64,000 nt of DNA from assembly GCA_023079485.1 (NCBI GenBank), contig CM041084.1:14320609-14384608 (forward strand), given 5' to 3'. Below the pieces are notes generated by a model that was given only the letters and a program-made list of their open reading frames with translations, was not told the DNA's origin and made no database searches. The DNA is from Archilochus colubris. Taxonomy: Eukaryota; Chordata; Aves; Apodiformes; Trochilidae. Positions 13,501-24,047 of the stretch are shown here, one piece after another; position 1 is the stretch's first letter, and each line of letters begins with the position of its first letter. The position numbers were made by a program, and so were the translations under genes.

Positions 13501-16500
13501 TCTTTCCTGGCTCTTTTAAATAATGAGCAAGAAAGCAAAATAACACAGTTCTTCCCCTAGAGCTGATATTGATGGGAGCACAGAGTCCTTTGTTCTTAGT
13601 TCATACTTGCACAAAACATCCCATTAAAGTAAACCTAAGTTATTGCTTTAATAAGGCGTGCGTCATGCCTGAGAAAAGATTTCAGGATTTGGTCACATTG
13701 CTGTGGGAAGGGTGTTGCTTTTCTGGGAGCTGCCATTCCTCAAGGTGAGGTAAATATTCATGCCAATAGGGTAGGAACCAAAAGCCCAGAAGACTTCAAA
13801 CTGCTTCTGAAAATAAGAAGTGCAAGGGATTTATATGCTATCTTTGTATAATCTTTCCTCTCAAATTCCAAGTTCTAACGAAGAAAATAAGCTACTATGT
13901 ATTAAACCTTTGGGCAGATTTGAAGCTGAAATCAAGATATGATCTCATCCTGACCATAACACCAGACTTCCCTTGTTTTACACGGAGCTTGTTTTGAAGC
14001 TTATTTTGAGTTCATTTGGCAATCAGCCACATTTGTCCCTTTTCTGTCTCGATTTGTCCATTTCAATGCTGCCATCTTGTGGGCCTACTCAACTGTCTGG
14101 AAGATTCTGAAATAAGTTCCTTTCTGAAGCTATGTAGTACACATTTCAGCAGAAATCCTTTCCTGCCAAGGACATTCAGTTAGTATTTCTGCCCAGCCTT
14201 ATTTTTGTCCAAATCTTATTGTGATTTGTTGCAAAACATTGCACAGTGATGGTACAAATAGATATTAATGACCAGCAAATATATTTGATACATAAGGCAG
14301 AGCTTTCCTTTTGAGTCATGTATGTTAGAGCACAGTTATCAGCTAATATGGGCAAAACAGAAGAATTAATATAACCAAAAAAAAAAAAAATTTGGATCAT
14401 AAGGAGTCAAGAAACAACCACATCAATTACTAGAAATAGTCATTCTTCATCTGTTTCCCAGCAGGGCTGCTCTTGCTAGAGCTCCTCAGAGTTTCAAGTA
14501 GGAATGGCTCTGTTGGTGGCCAAATGCATGCATTCAGTTTTGAAGTACAAAATCTGAATTATGCAACTGCTAATCACATTTCTTCTCTCCTTTTCCCTCT
14601 TCCCCTGCAGAGCTGCCACTATACAACTTCAACTGTGCCTTTGGCTGGGGATCCCAAAAGACTTTGTGCCACTGGGAGCATGACAACCAGGTGGATTTAA
14701 AGTGGGCAATCCTGACCAGCAAAACTGGACCGATCCAAGACCACACAGGTAATCATGACTTTATGATTTAGCCATTTCACACAGGAAGAGGTGGTTGTGT
14801 TTCATGTAAACGTGCCTTTCAAAACCAGAGCTATACTCATGATATGTGGAGGTCTTTTAAGTGAAACATCCCAAGTGGATGTATTTCCATGCCTTCCTCG
14901 TATCCAGCAGGAGTTGGGAGATTATAGCCATCCCTTTGCTCACATGGTTTTCCCAGACATATCACCCTGGGAAATTGATTGGTTAGTTTTGTAGTATCTT
15001 AACTCCTAGCTTTGCATAATTAGGCAATAAATATGCTGCTGGCTAGTGGAGAATGGAGGGCACTGCATGACCTGCACAGCCTCTTGCTTTAGTATTCTCT
15101 CTTGCATATGTGCAGATTAATCAAATGTGTTGAGATTAATCCCTCTTCCCACTTCTGCAACCCCTTTGCCTAATGAGAATGACAAGGAAATTAGATAAAA
15201 TTGGACTTTTAAAATTCTAAGACACTTTAAATTGAATTTTAAGACAAGTACGGTAGTTTCAGGGAAAAAAAAACTTACAATACTTTGACTATAAATGGCA
15301 TTGTACAAATAAATGACATCAAATTAGCTAAATGCAGTTAGCTGAAATGAAGGCTGTAATGGTGGAAAAATTGATGTAAAGTGAAATGGCTCGGTAGGAT
15401 CTGACACTGAAAGGAGGTTAAAAGCTATGCTAGCCAGAGACTGACAAAATCTAAAAGGCATGCATAAGTAAAGCTCTAATTAAGACAATGAAGACAGAGT
15501 TCCTGACCTAGCACTGCAATAATATTCTGGAAATAAGAGCTATCTGCCCTTTGCCACCAAGGATTATAGAGGGACTGAACCTATCTTCCATCAAGAGATG
15601 AAGAAATTATAATCTTCAAATGAGATTTTGTAGTTTCCGATGGGTCCTAGTAGTGCAGAAGACTTGTTTGATCCAGTAGCTGTAGCCTCACTCAGTAAGT
15701 CTTACAAGCAGCCCCTTTTGATGCTTACTGTGCTGACCTGAAATACCTGACAAAATTTTCCTTCACCTGTAAGGGCATCTTCACCTGCTGAGTTTGCCAT
15801 TCGCCTTCCAACAGGTACAGAGTGAGGGGAGTGGGTATGAGCACACACCACAAGCACTCTGAGCAGCGCTGCTGTCCCAAACGAGCCCCTCAGCCCCACC
15901 ATTAGACATCAAGGCCACCCTGGATGCTGAGAGAATCAAAAGAGCAATTCCCAGCACATCTTGCTCTCTGACGCACTTGTATAAATCTGAAGAAATTCCA
16001 TAGAAGTATTGTCCAACAGCAATGGCTTTGTGACAGCGGGATATGCTGGATTAAATCTGGCCAGAATTAGGTCTTCCATCTGAGACAGCCATCCTAATGC
16101 TGTGATCCTTTTTCTTTTTTCCTCCCTTTCAATTTCCCTATCACCATTTTTTTATGGTCTGCACATATGCTGCCCTCTGCACAGAAGCAAAATTGGAAAC
16201 AACATACACTGCTGTTGAGGAAGCAGAACAAGTTGATACTGCAGTAAGATAGAAAAATAGGGGGGAAAAAATAATTCAGCAGGCTAGCTTCTGTCTAGCC
16301 TGCTGAACTAGCGCTGGCTCTCTCCAGGAGGTGCAGGGTGACTAACTGAGCATATGCTGTCACACCTAACATGCTTTTGCCTCCTTCCCTGATCAAAATG
16401 CCTTGTGTGTGCCATGCAGTGAACATGTTACAGTTCACTCTCAGCACAAAACATCTCAATGATCTTCTGTCCAAAGAAATAAGCCACTGAGAGCACATCA

Positions 16501-19500
16501 GTTTTTCTAGAGCTCTCAAACCAACACCTCCAACTCCCTGAGTTGTGAGGTTTGACCCATCAACACCAGAGAAGGTAAAATGATCAGAGGTGGCTGGGGC
16601 TTCTTAGGCAAACAAGGAATATGGAAGTGGTTTGCTGTTCCTAACACAGTCCTTCTGTCACAGTAGGAGATGGCAATTTCATTTACTCGCAAGCTGACGA
16701 GAGCCAGAAAGGAAAAGTTGCCCGACTGCTGAGCCCCGTGATTTACTCACAGAACTCTGCCCACTGCATGACTTTCTGGTACCACATGTCGGGTGCACAT
16801 GTTGGCACCCTGAAGATCAAACTGCGGTACCAAAAGCCCGATGAATATGACCAGGTGCTGTGGACCCTAAGTGGGCATCAGGCGAACTGCTGGAAGGAAG
16901 GACGTGTTCTTCTTCATAAGTCAGTGAAACACTACCAGGTGAGCTTGGCTGCTCCCACTGAAAACTACAGAGCCAAGGCCAGTAAGACTTTACTGGTCAC
17001 GTTTCATGCACCATAGCAGAAAATGTCACTGAAGGATTTATGTAGACAGTATTATTCCTACAGATGAGGTACTGTTGTTGTGACAGTAATAATAGTGATA
17101 TATTTCATGATGTCTCAGATGACAGTGATACAGGGCATTTGTTATTGAAGGCCAAATAAAGAGTTTAGAAATCATTTCTCATATGTCACAAAACTACATC
17201 CTTGCCACAGTTTTGCTGCAGCTGTAAAAGTCTTCAGTGAAGTTATGACATTATATAAATTCATATTTGCAGAAATAAACTCATAAAGGCTCGCAGTGCA
17301 AATTGGCAGGCCATGATCAAAGAACATGTAGATGTAGCATCATGACAAGTGAATATATGTGTTAACAACTAAGATATCCTGAATGTTGCAATTGTATTAT
17401 TAATAGGAAAACAATGTGAACCTTATCTTATTTTGCCAGGTGGTTATTGAGGGAGAAATTGGAAAAGGAACTGGAGGAATTGCTGTGGATGATATTAAAA
17501 TTGACAGTCACGTAGCACAAGAGGATTGCAAAAGTAAGTATGAATAGAGAAAATATATAGAAATCTCTTCCAAAATATTTTTTATTGTGTTTTAATAGCT
17601 GTTTTTATCTGTGAGAGAGAGATGGATACTTACTGGCTATATAAAAAGTTTTGCACCTAAAACATCATGACCTGGCCCATAGCTTTATTCATAGTAAGTG
17701 CCACTGGTCTTACCTCAGCACCACAGCAACAGTCATCTTTTGGATCAGAACTGGCATCCTACTGACATGAGTCAGAGAATGTTGACATTCTCTCATGTCT
17801 CCTTATATTTTACATTGCTGCCCTTTTTAAATTTCTCTGCTTTTCCTAATGCTCTTCCCTGTTTTAACTAGTGCTCAAAATTCAGTTTTATTTCTTCACT
17901 CTTTTTACATCACTTAATACCAGACCTACTTGAATTCTATTTTAAAGGACCCTTACAAGATACATAGATAGGGTGAAATGGCCTATGCTCTCTCCTCTGC
18001 TGCCCTGTAATTCTGAGATTGCTGGGTTTCACCTCCTAGATACATGGGACAGGAACTAAAGTTAGAACATGGCCTTTTCCACACCTAAGCAAGGCTATTC
18101 CTGTGGTACTACTTGAGATATCTTATTTCTGGCCAGTCTTGAGTTATTCCAGTCACTGCTGATCACAAGTGCATTGCATACTGCACGTAATTTAGTAGCA
18201 GCAACCCCAGATAAACACAAGCAACTGAACCCTGTCCTCCATGATGGAAATGAAGCAATGACTTATGTAGGAGAGAGGATAGAAATGGGAACCCTCAGCA
18301 CCACAAATGTAAACTTACACCATGCAAGTTTACAGCACAACTGATAGCAATAGTAGAGGTTCTTCCTCACATTTTGTCGCTGATATCATTTTGAAGGTAA
18401 TATGACAGATTTCTCACCTCAAGATGAAAAGGCTGCACAGTCTCTTTTTATCACACAGTACATCTCCTGGGGTTCATCATATGTCACCAGAGTGACAATT
18501 ACCAGGAAAGAGAAGCAGGACACATAGCTTGGTCCTCCTTCTATGTCCTCAGTGACAAGAAGGATGCTGGGAACACAGTGAGGGTATTTACCTGACTCCA
18601 CAATGAGAGAAGAAAGTAACTTCATTTCTACCTCCATATGTCTTGCTTGTTCAAATGAAATGCCGAGAAAAAAATTTGGCCTAAGGGAGCTAAAGCCTAA
18701 GGGAGCTCAGTCGGAAGCCCAAACACAAGTGGTCTCACTGCAGTGAGTGAAACTATTCTTGTGATTAACTCTGTCTATGCTGATGAAGTGTTATGGAATT
18801 GGGCTCCAAATTTGTAAATACAATGAATGAGATGCTAATTCATCACACTGATTTCTTTTTCTGAGGCATGGGAAACCCCTGCTGATAACTAAAACTGTGC
18901 CAAGACTAGGTGGAGAGGAGTTTTTTCATCTTTCTTTTCTCTCCATTAATTTTCAGAGTCCTTCATAATGAGCAGTACTGTCAAGCTAACATAATGATGC
19001 TCTGACACAGGAAAATCTGCAATACCATTATTGCCAGCATGATAGTCAATCAGTGTTTGTAACCCTAATAATCAATGTCAATTCTCTTTGCCTCATTAGA
19101 ATCAACTGATGTGGAGAATGAAATAAATGAAGAAGACTCAGAAAGTAATCAAACAGGTAAAAAATCTGTTGTTATTATTAAAAGGAAATAATTCTAAAGT
19201 GCATTTTCATGCAAATTTGTGTATTCTATTTATGTTTAGATTGGTTCTCTAACTGAATATTGTATTAAGGTTTTTTGTTTTATCTAGAACAGATGCTAAA
19301 AAGGCTTACATTAATTTGAAGGATGCAATAGTTTTATTCTGTGTCTTATAAGCTTCTGGGCTTTTTATTATTTATACCTGTCTCAAACCTTTCTGATTTT
19401 ATATGCATCATTTGTTACATTGTATATATATATATATCCATGCACACTATAGCCTGTTAATATTTTGTTATCTAGAAGGCTTGTCAACAGCTGAAGAAAC

Positions 19501-20686
19501 AGCTATCATTATATCTTATGATTTATGACCCATGCAGTGTCTAGTTAATTAGGCTGAATACTCCTTAGGCTAATTGTTTCACAGACCTGGCTGAAAATGT
19601 CATTTTATGACCAGTCTACCAAAGCATTATCATTTTCAATGATGATAGCTGTAAACGGATCATTAAATAGATCATAATTCTCATATTGTCCCAATAATAA
19701 AATACGCTTGCATTTGTAAGGCAATGAACTTCAATTTTTTTCCTGTTACAGTCAACATCATTGATTTCAGTGAAAGCAGGTTTGTCCAAAAAGGCTTTTT
19801 GGATTTTCCTGCCAATGATTAGCAGAGTTTTCAAGCTTATTGGATCTATTTCATAAACTGAAAGGGTTGAGGGAAAATGTTACAATACCCAGTGAGTGTT
19901 TACACAAGGGGGCAGAGGGCTCTTCTGTGTCAGTCCTGTCACTATTTCCATTTCAAGTACCAATCCTGAAGTCAGTGAAGTGGAGATGAATGTAAACCAG
20001 CTAGGGGTTCCAAACCAATGTCTAAGGCTATAAACATTCAGCCTGAGCTAAATAACATTTAATTAACATTTTTGAGCTAAATACTGCAAGCTGGCAAAAT
20101 ATAATCAAAAAGTCTGGTTATTCATTCCCAAGACTCCCACTTAATCCAAGGCAGAATCAGACCCTCACTAACAAGCAGCAGATGCAAGGATTGGAGAACA
20201 GTGTGAAAAAAATCAACAACTATTTGGGTCACATTATAGTTTTTAGCTATTTATGACTATCTCCAAGATGCTAGGCTTTCAAATTATGTAGAAATTTATG
20301 TCAAAAAGCTTTCTGTCCTTTCTCCTAAATTCCAGCTCATCAAAGTACTAACTAGAACCAGTTCTGAACATTTTGCAATTCTTTACTCCATTTCAGGGTT
20401 TACACCTCCATACAATACAGGTGATGACTATGATGATAACATCTCCAGGAAACCAGGCAATGTCCTGAAGACCTTAGATCCAATCCTTATTACCATCATA
20501 GCCATGAGTGCCCTCGGGGTGCTCTTAGGAGCCATCTGTGGAGTTGTCCTGTACTGTGCCTGTTGGCACAATGGGATGTCAGAGAGGAACTTGTCTGCAC
20601 TGGAGAATTACAATTTTGAACTGGTTGATGGTGTAAAACTGAAAAAAGATAAACTAAACACACAGAATTCATACTCGGAAGCATGA
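1449..20686 (+). CDS. NRP1: Neuropilin-1, C-terminal half (8 exons, human exons 10-17)
   Basis: Neuropilin-1 is a single-pass membrane co-receptor for class 3 semaphorins and VEGF-A, acting with plexins and VEGFR2 in axon guidance and angiogenesis. The coding parts are 1449-1593, 4480-4584, 7439-7498, 14611-14748, 16667-16938, 17440-17533, 19100-19156 and 20397-20686. They join in frame to 386 residues and a TGA stop, and every junction has AG/GT borders. In order they give the end of b2 (NYDTPELRTF, RFIRVYPERATHGGLGLRM), the linker with CHSGTGDD, a MAM domain, an acidic stalk, a transmembrane helix and a tail ending NSYSEA. The order and sequence match vertebrate NRP1 throughout, and the tail is almost identical to human as I recall it. 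The signal peptide, both CUB domains, b1 and the start of b2 lie upstream of base 1. The frame is intact. NRP2 is excluded by the tail and linker sequence. Confidence 0.97.
1594..4479 (+). other. NRP1: NRP1 intron 10
   Basis: The donor is AAG|GTAATT at 1593/1594 and the acceptor is TTGTTTCAG ending at 4479. There is a G-rich run (GGGGGGGAGGGG) near 2050. The small open frames here (for example 3469-3735 and 3936-4163) lack recognisable domains or plausible splice context, and I treat them as chance. Confidence 0.85.
4480..4584 (+). CDS. NRP1: NRP1 exon 11: b2-MAM linker with GAG attachment site
   Basis: This 105-base exon runs phase 1 to phase 1. It encodes A-P-T-A-V-P-T-V-S-E-G-K-P, then VDECDDDQANCHSGTGDD, then YQLTG. 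It is the linker between b2 and MAM. The serine at 4554-4556 sits in C-H-S-G-T-G-D-D and matches the Ser-Gly-x-Gly glycosaminoglycan consensus with acidic residues on both sides. By family knowledge this equals human Ser612, which carries heparan or chondroitin sulfate and modulates VEGF signalling. The proline/threonine-rich start differs from human, as expected for a flexible linker. Confidence 0.95.
4585..7438 (+). other. NRP1: NRP1 intron 11
   Basis: The donor is ACAG|GTGCAG at 4584/4585 and the acceptor is TTTTGCAG ending at 7438. Reading through the donor gives a short in-frame tail that stops at TAA 4650-4652. Otherwise this is AT-rich sequence with no recognisable repeat or gene. Confidence 0.85.
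7439..7498 (+). CDS. NRP1: NRP1 exon 12: short linker before MAM
   Basis: This 60-base exon runs phase 1 to phase 1 between TTTTGCAG and GTAAAA. It encodes GGTTVLNTEKPTVIDNTLQ and the first base of the next codon after Pro. It matches human NRP1 GGTTVLATEKPTVIDSTIQS closely. In humans, secreted s12NRP1 arises by reading past this exon into intron 12. The same architecture is present here: the frame stays open past the donor to TAA at 7744-7746. Confidence 0.95.
7499..14610 (+). other. NRP1: NRP1 intron 12 (largest in the window)
   Basis: This 7.1-kb intron ends in a polypyrimidine tract and TCCCCTGCAG at 14610. It contains A-runs at 8357-8379 (23 A), 12665-12684 (20 A) and about 14379-14391, and a somewhat GC-richer, purine-rich patch at about 12925-13215. 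A CTCF-like motif lies on the minus strand at 14069-14082. Small open frames such as 8725-9009 and 12986-13225 show no recognisable domain. Confidence 0.8.
8250..8255 (+). terminator. Candidate intronic poly(A) hexamer ATTAAA
   Basis: ATTAAA lies in intron 12, about 500 bases beyond the read-through stop at 7746. It is the first hexamer I noticed that could end a soluble intron-12 read-through transcript after its stop. An AATAAA at 7525-7530 would cut before the stop. There is no direct evidence of use. Confidence 0.2.
14611..14748 (+). CDS. NRP1: NRP1 exon 13: start of the MAM domain
   Basis: This 138-base exon runs phase 1 to phase 1. It encodes E-L-P-L-Y-N-F-N-C-A-F-G-W-G, then QKTLCHWEHDNQVDLKW, then AILTSKTGPIQDHT. 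These are the first strands of the MAM (meprin/A5/RPTPmu) domain. The FNC-FGWG and LCHWEHD cysteines are the family's first disulfide pair. In neuropilins MAM supports receptor oligomerisation and positions the ligand-binding domains away from the membrane. Human has FGWGSHKTFCHWEHD at the same place. Confidence 0.95.
14749..16666 (+). other. NRP1: NRP1 intron 13, with tandem acceptor
   Basis: The donor is ACAG|GTAATC at 14748/14749. The 3' end reads CACAGTAG|GAGATGG, so AG occurs both at 16662-16663 and at 16665-16666. The second gives G-D-G-N-F, which matches human, and I used it. The first would insert a Val. No other gene is visible. Confidence 0.8.
16667..16938 (+). CDS. NRP1: NRP1 exon 14: core of the MAM domain
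   Basis: At 272 bases this is the largest MAM exon (phase 1 to phase 0), ending CACTACCAG|GTGAGC. It encodes DGNFIYSQADESQKGKVARL, then SPVIYSQNSAHCMTFWYHMS, LKIKLRYQKPDEYDQVLW, and finally WKEGRVLLHKSVKHYQ. The HCMTFWYHMSG block is a MAM hallmark. One oddity is a cysteine (TGC, 16888-16890) in Q-A-N-C-W-K-E-G, where human NRP1 has G-D-H-W. This gives the MAM region five cysteines instead of the usual four. The start depends on the choice between the two tandem AG acceptors. Confidence 0.95.
16939..17439 (+). other. NRP1: NRP1 intron 14
   Basis: This short intron (501 bases) runs from GTGAGC to ATTTTGCCAG. The frame stays open past the donor as far as the TAG at 17014-17016. I see no repeat. 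Confidence 0.9.
17440..17533 (+). CDS. NRP1: NRP1 exon 15: end of the MAM domain
   Basis: This 94-base exon runs phase 0 to phase 1 and ends before GTAAGT, a near-consensus donor. It encodes VVIEGEIGKGTGGIAVDDIK, then IDSHVAQEDCK. The GGIAVDDI motif closes the MAM fold, and the final cysteine pairs by family knowledge with the one in HCMTF. The last base (A) sets up the codon completed by exon 16 or, if that exon is skipped, by exon 17. Confidence 0.95.
17534..19099 (+). other. NRP1: NRP1 intron 15
   Basis: The donor is GTAAGT and the acceptor is GCCTCATTAG at 19099. The polypyrimidine tract before this acceptor is interrupted by purines, and TAG is a weaker acceptor than CAG. This fits a cassette exon. 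I see no gene or recognisable repeat inside. Confidence 0.8.
19100..19156 (+). CDS. NRP1: NRP1 exon 16: acidic stalk cassette
   Basis: This 57-base exon is flanked by phase 1 on both sides. It encodes K-S-T-D-V-E-N-E-I-N-E-E-D-S-E-S-N-Q-T, which is rich in Asp/Glu and ends in a potential N-glycosylation sequon (N-Q-T). It lies between MAM and the membrane. In human NRP1 the matching exon is skipped in the deltaE16 isoform, which replaces 17 residues with one Arg. Here skipping would join A to GG and also produce AGG (Arg) with the frame preserved. It is the least conserved part of the C-terminal half. Confidence 0.93.
19157..20396 (+). other. NRP1: NRP1 intron 16
   Basis: The intron runs from GTAAAA to CATTTCAG. 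It includes a short (TA)n microsatellite at about 19423-19437. No other feature is supported. Confidence 0.85.
20397..20686 (+). CDS. NRP1: NRP1 exon 17: membrane helix and cytoplasmic tail
   Basis: This is the terminal coding exon. After a juxtamembrane stretch (Y-D-D-N-I-S-R-K-P-G-N-V-L-K) comes a hydrophobic helix from about 20483 to 20557 with G-V-L-L-G and G-A-I-C-G spacing. These overlapping GxxxG motifs drive neuropilin transmembrane dimerisation in the known family. Cysteines at the inner face (Y-C-A-C-W) are candidate palmitoylation sites. The roughly 40-residue tail (HNGMSERNLSALENYNFEL, VDGVKLKKDKLNTQNSYSEA) ends in S-E-A, the class I PDZ ligand for GIPC1/synectin that controls endocytosis. 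The stop is TGA at 20684-20686. Confidence 0.97.
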
Positions 20687-21726
20687 AGGTATAAAGCAAC
20701 TGGAGACATTTCAGAGAATCGGGATGGAAGGACATAGCTCGGTCGTGCTGGGGAACTGTTGATCTTCTTTTACTGTACAGGCTGAAAAGTGCATTGATGA
20801 CACTGAGCCAAGCTTTTCTCAGGAGCTTCAATGAGTGTGTAACCGATTAAACATGGACAACAATTTGTGTTAACAATCTGAATCATGTACAGTCTGCTTT
20901 TTTTGTTGGTTTTATTTGAAATAATCAAACGCTGGTGTTGAGACCAAGTATGATTGATTTAGAGTTCATTTTGTCTTTCTTTCTCTCCCTCTCTTTTGTT
21001 TTCCATTAATGGATAATTTTGGTTTTACTGTGCAAAATCCAAGATGCTGTCACAAAATTTATTCAGTGGGGTCCTTTGGATGGACATGCTGTCTGTAGCT
21101 CAGTGCCCAGAAAATATTGGAGTAACAACAATTTAGTGGACTCCTGCACCTGTATCTGTGTATAATTGCTCGTGTTGTGCATAGGCAAAGAAGGGTTAGG
21201 ATGTTTTTGAAAGTACTGCTGCATCAGTACTGGTATAGTGTGTCAGCTCTGTTTACGAAGCAATACAGTCAAATTTTATTGATGTTTTTCAGTGTTGTAC
21301 TAAATTTTGTGCTTGTGAACTCCATAAAAGAGTATGTGCCATCATCAGACACAACTGGTAACCAAGTGTACTGCCTAAAAACTAAACAAGAAGTCCTTGG
21401 CACTGGCTAGTGTATGTCCTCTCAAGTGCCTTTTTGTTTGTACTGCTTCTCATTGTGTTAACATTAACTCCAGCTCTGCTTCTCGGCAGTTGCGCCCTTG
21501 TCTTTAATCATATTCTGGTGGCTCATTGACTAAAAGAAAAGTATATTTTAGTGTAAGAAAGCAGCCTCAGCAAGGCAATGATCACATTTGACAACATGGC
21601 TCGATTGTTCTGCTTTCTGTATTTCAACTTCATGTCTCTTGACCCTTTTGTATAAAGCTGCAATAGCCCCTGTTATTGTTCTTTCATATAGAATGTATTT
21701 TCAAATGTAAAATTTCTCTCCTTTTC

Positions 21727-21757
21727 TCGTCTCTCTCTCTCTCTCTTCCTCTCTCTG
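21727..21757. repeat. (CT)n microsatellite in the 3' UTR
   Basis: This is a CT-dinucleotide tract with small interruptions. It is a potential pyrimidine-tract (PTB-type) binding site in the mRNA and is probably length-polymorphic. Confidence 0.8.
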
Positions 21758-22146
21758 AGTAGTTTGCATAAGCATTTGCCATTGCCAAGGAAAGAAAACT
21801 GCAGCTTTAACTTGCTGGTAATGGCAAAGGATTTTATTAGAGTTTGTGATAAAAAATAAGGGAAAATTCTTAACTTTACCCTCCAAAGTCGAACTTTGGG
21901 TTTCTTCTTAACAGCATAAAGTGACAGTATCTTTTTTCCTGAAGTCATGAAACATCTCTTTTAACCTGAACAGCTTTCCTGTTAATTACACGAGGGAAAA
22001 TTATTCCCATACAGCAGAGATTGCCTTTAAAATGAGAAACTTTCCTCCTCCTGCCCCTACCTGAACCCAGAGTTCTGTTCTCTCAGTAAACATGTATTTT
22101 CATGCTAATCAATGCTAATTGGGCTTACACATGAGTACTGAGAGCA

Positions 22147-22152
22147 GAATAA
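22147..22152 (+). terminator. NRP1: Candidate proximal poly(A) signal AATAAA
   Basis: This is a canonical hexamer about 1.46 kb after the stop codon. If used, it would give a short 3' UTR lacking the distal conserved-looking AT-rich block. It is predicted only from the hexamer. Confidence 0.3.
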
Positions 22153-23570
22153 AATCCCACAGTGTATGTAGGATATGTTTTACCATCCTGATACATCCCA
22201 TTGGCATACCAGGAGGTTTTTGTTTGACCAGAACTGCAGATAGTGACAATTCAGTGAGCTGAGTAGTGCAAGCTGACAGAAAAATGTGTTTGGCAATTAT
22301 GTGGCAATTTCTTAATATTTTAGAGCAAATATTGTTGGACAAATAATATTCAACAGCCTATGCAGCTGGTCCAACAGGGTAAAAAAAAACAAGATCTTGT
22401 TGCCCTCCAGGGTGCAGAGAGGGCAGGGGCCCAGAGGGATCACTCTCCTCCCACAGATGCAAGGGGAGCCCCTGGATTTCCGTGGGCTCCCACACAGAGC
22501 ACAGCCATAACTGGGGAGGAAAAAGGCAGCTTTAACCTTCCCCTGGGTGTCTACCAACCAGCATATAAAAACAGTGAAAACATGGGGAAAGGAATCTCCT
22601 GCAAAGTGCTGAACTCCTGTTTCCTCACTGAATCCCCTGACAGAGTCAGGGAACTGATTGTGACTTTCTGAATTAGTGTTTTCCAAAATTGCTTTTGTAG
22701 TAGAGCAAGGAAGGAGCCAGTCCAGGATTAGGACTAAAGAAGGGCTAATTCAACCTTGCATTACTAGAGCAGCAGAACCCACAAAGCATGTAGAAAATTC
22801 ACCAGTAACTTAGAAATTTAAGAATAGGGAGGGTAGTTGGAAATTAAAATATGAGTTTGGAAACCGAGAGTATTTCATTGAAAAAACAGTGGACAACTGC
22901 TACTTCAAACGGGTTCTAAAGGCAGAGACTATAATGAATATTCAAACACCCATTTAGATATCTGAATTGGAAGAGCTACCCCAGGGTTTGGACCCCAGGT
23001 CCTCCATAAGGTAAGACAGAGCAGCTAAGGCCTGAAAGTTAGGCCCAAAAGTTAGCCCACAAAATGTCCCAAGTGATGAACTCACTTTGGCAGAGGCAGA
23101 ATTTTCATTTGTATCCAACAGTGTAATTTGCCCATAATGTTATCGCAGCAGCTAGTTAATTAACCCAAAGAAAACATGGATTTTCAAAACTGTTTTCAGC
23201 ACACCACCACCATGTGATTCAGGTGTTAGGGTCTGTTCTTCTTAGCTGAAGGAAACTTCTAGTCCACTAATCTGGCTGTGAGTTACACGCAGACGTTGCC
23301 TTGAAGATAAAATCCCACTGAAAGCCCAAGGCCAAAACCTTTTGAAATATTCCCATGGTTTTCAATAGATTCTGGACCAGCTCTTGGTCTTATCTATTTG
23401 AACAGTAAAGATGGTGGCTGGTGGGTTTTTTTCTTCTTTTAACATACTAATAATAGGGAACGTAAAAGAAATATATCTCCTTTGTGGTCTTCAGACCTTA
23501 CTATAATAATGAGGATCTAGCACTGAAGATTTGATTTCTCTGAAGGTAAGAGAATGAAAGTTGCCCTTCA

Positions 23571-23576
23571 AATAAA
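23571..23576 (+). terminator. NRP1: Candidate poly(A) signal AATAAA
   Basis: This is a canonical hexamer about 2.9 kb after the stop codon, just upstream of the AT-rich distal block. Confidence 0.35.
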
Positions 23577-24041
23577 GGAAAAATGATACTGCAACTTTAC
23601 ATTGAAAAGTATCTTGCACTGATAAATATATTTAAGAAAATTATATGTTTATAAAGTTATTAATTTGTAAAGGCAGTGTTACAAAATGTTCAGTTTATAT
23701 TGTTTTAGATTGTTTCATAATTTTTAAAGTGTAAAATAACATATTTTTTTCTTTATTGAAAAACTATAAAAATTTTCTGTAGTAAAATGATTTCATTTTA
23801 CTGGTATATTATTGCTTCATGTTTTGTACCATCATAAAACTTTGTGCAAATTTTTTTTACAGAAATTTTTATTTTCTATGACAATATGACACTTGTAAAT
23901 TGTTTCAAAATGAACAGCGAAGCCTTAACTTTAAATGACATTTGTACTCTCAGACACTGAGTAGCATAAAAAAATCACATAGAACTGAACTGTAACTTAA
24001 ATTTCCAAACTATGACTACTACATTCCAAAGAAACAGTTGA

Positions 24042-24047
24042 ATTAAA
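24042..24047 (+). terminator. NRP1: Candidate distal poly(A) signal ATTAAA
   Basis: This is the second-commonest vertebrate hexamer, at the end of the segment resembling the human distal 3' UTR. TG/T-rich sequence follows at about 24070-24130 (TGATGTATTTTATT, GGTTTTATT), as expected of a downstream element. A second ATTAAA lies at 24107-24112. Confidence 0.5.

Noticed and set aside
22360..22671. 103-codon open frame, with a 124-codon frame opposite it
   Set aside because: It lies inside the inferred NRP1 3' UTR, has no domain, and frames on both strands point to composition.
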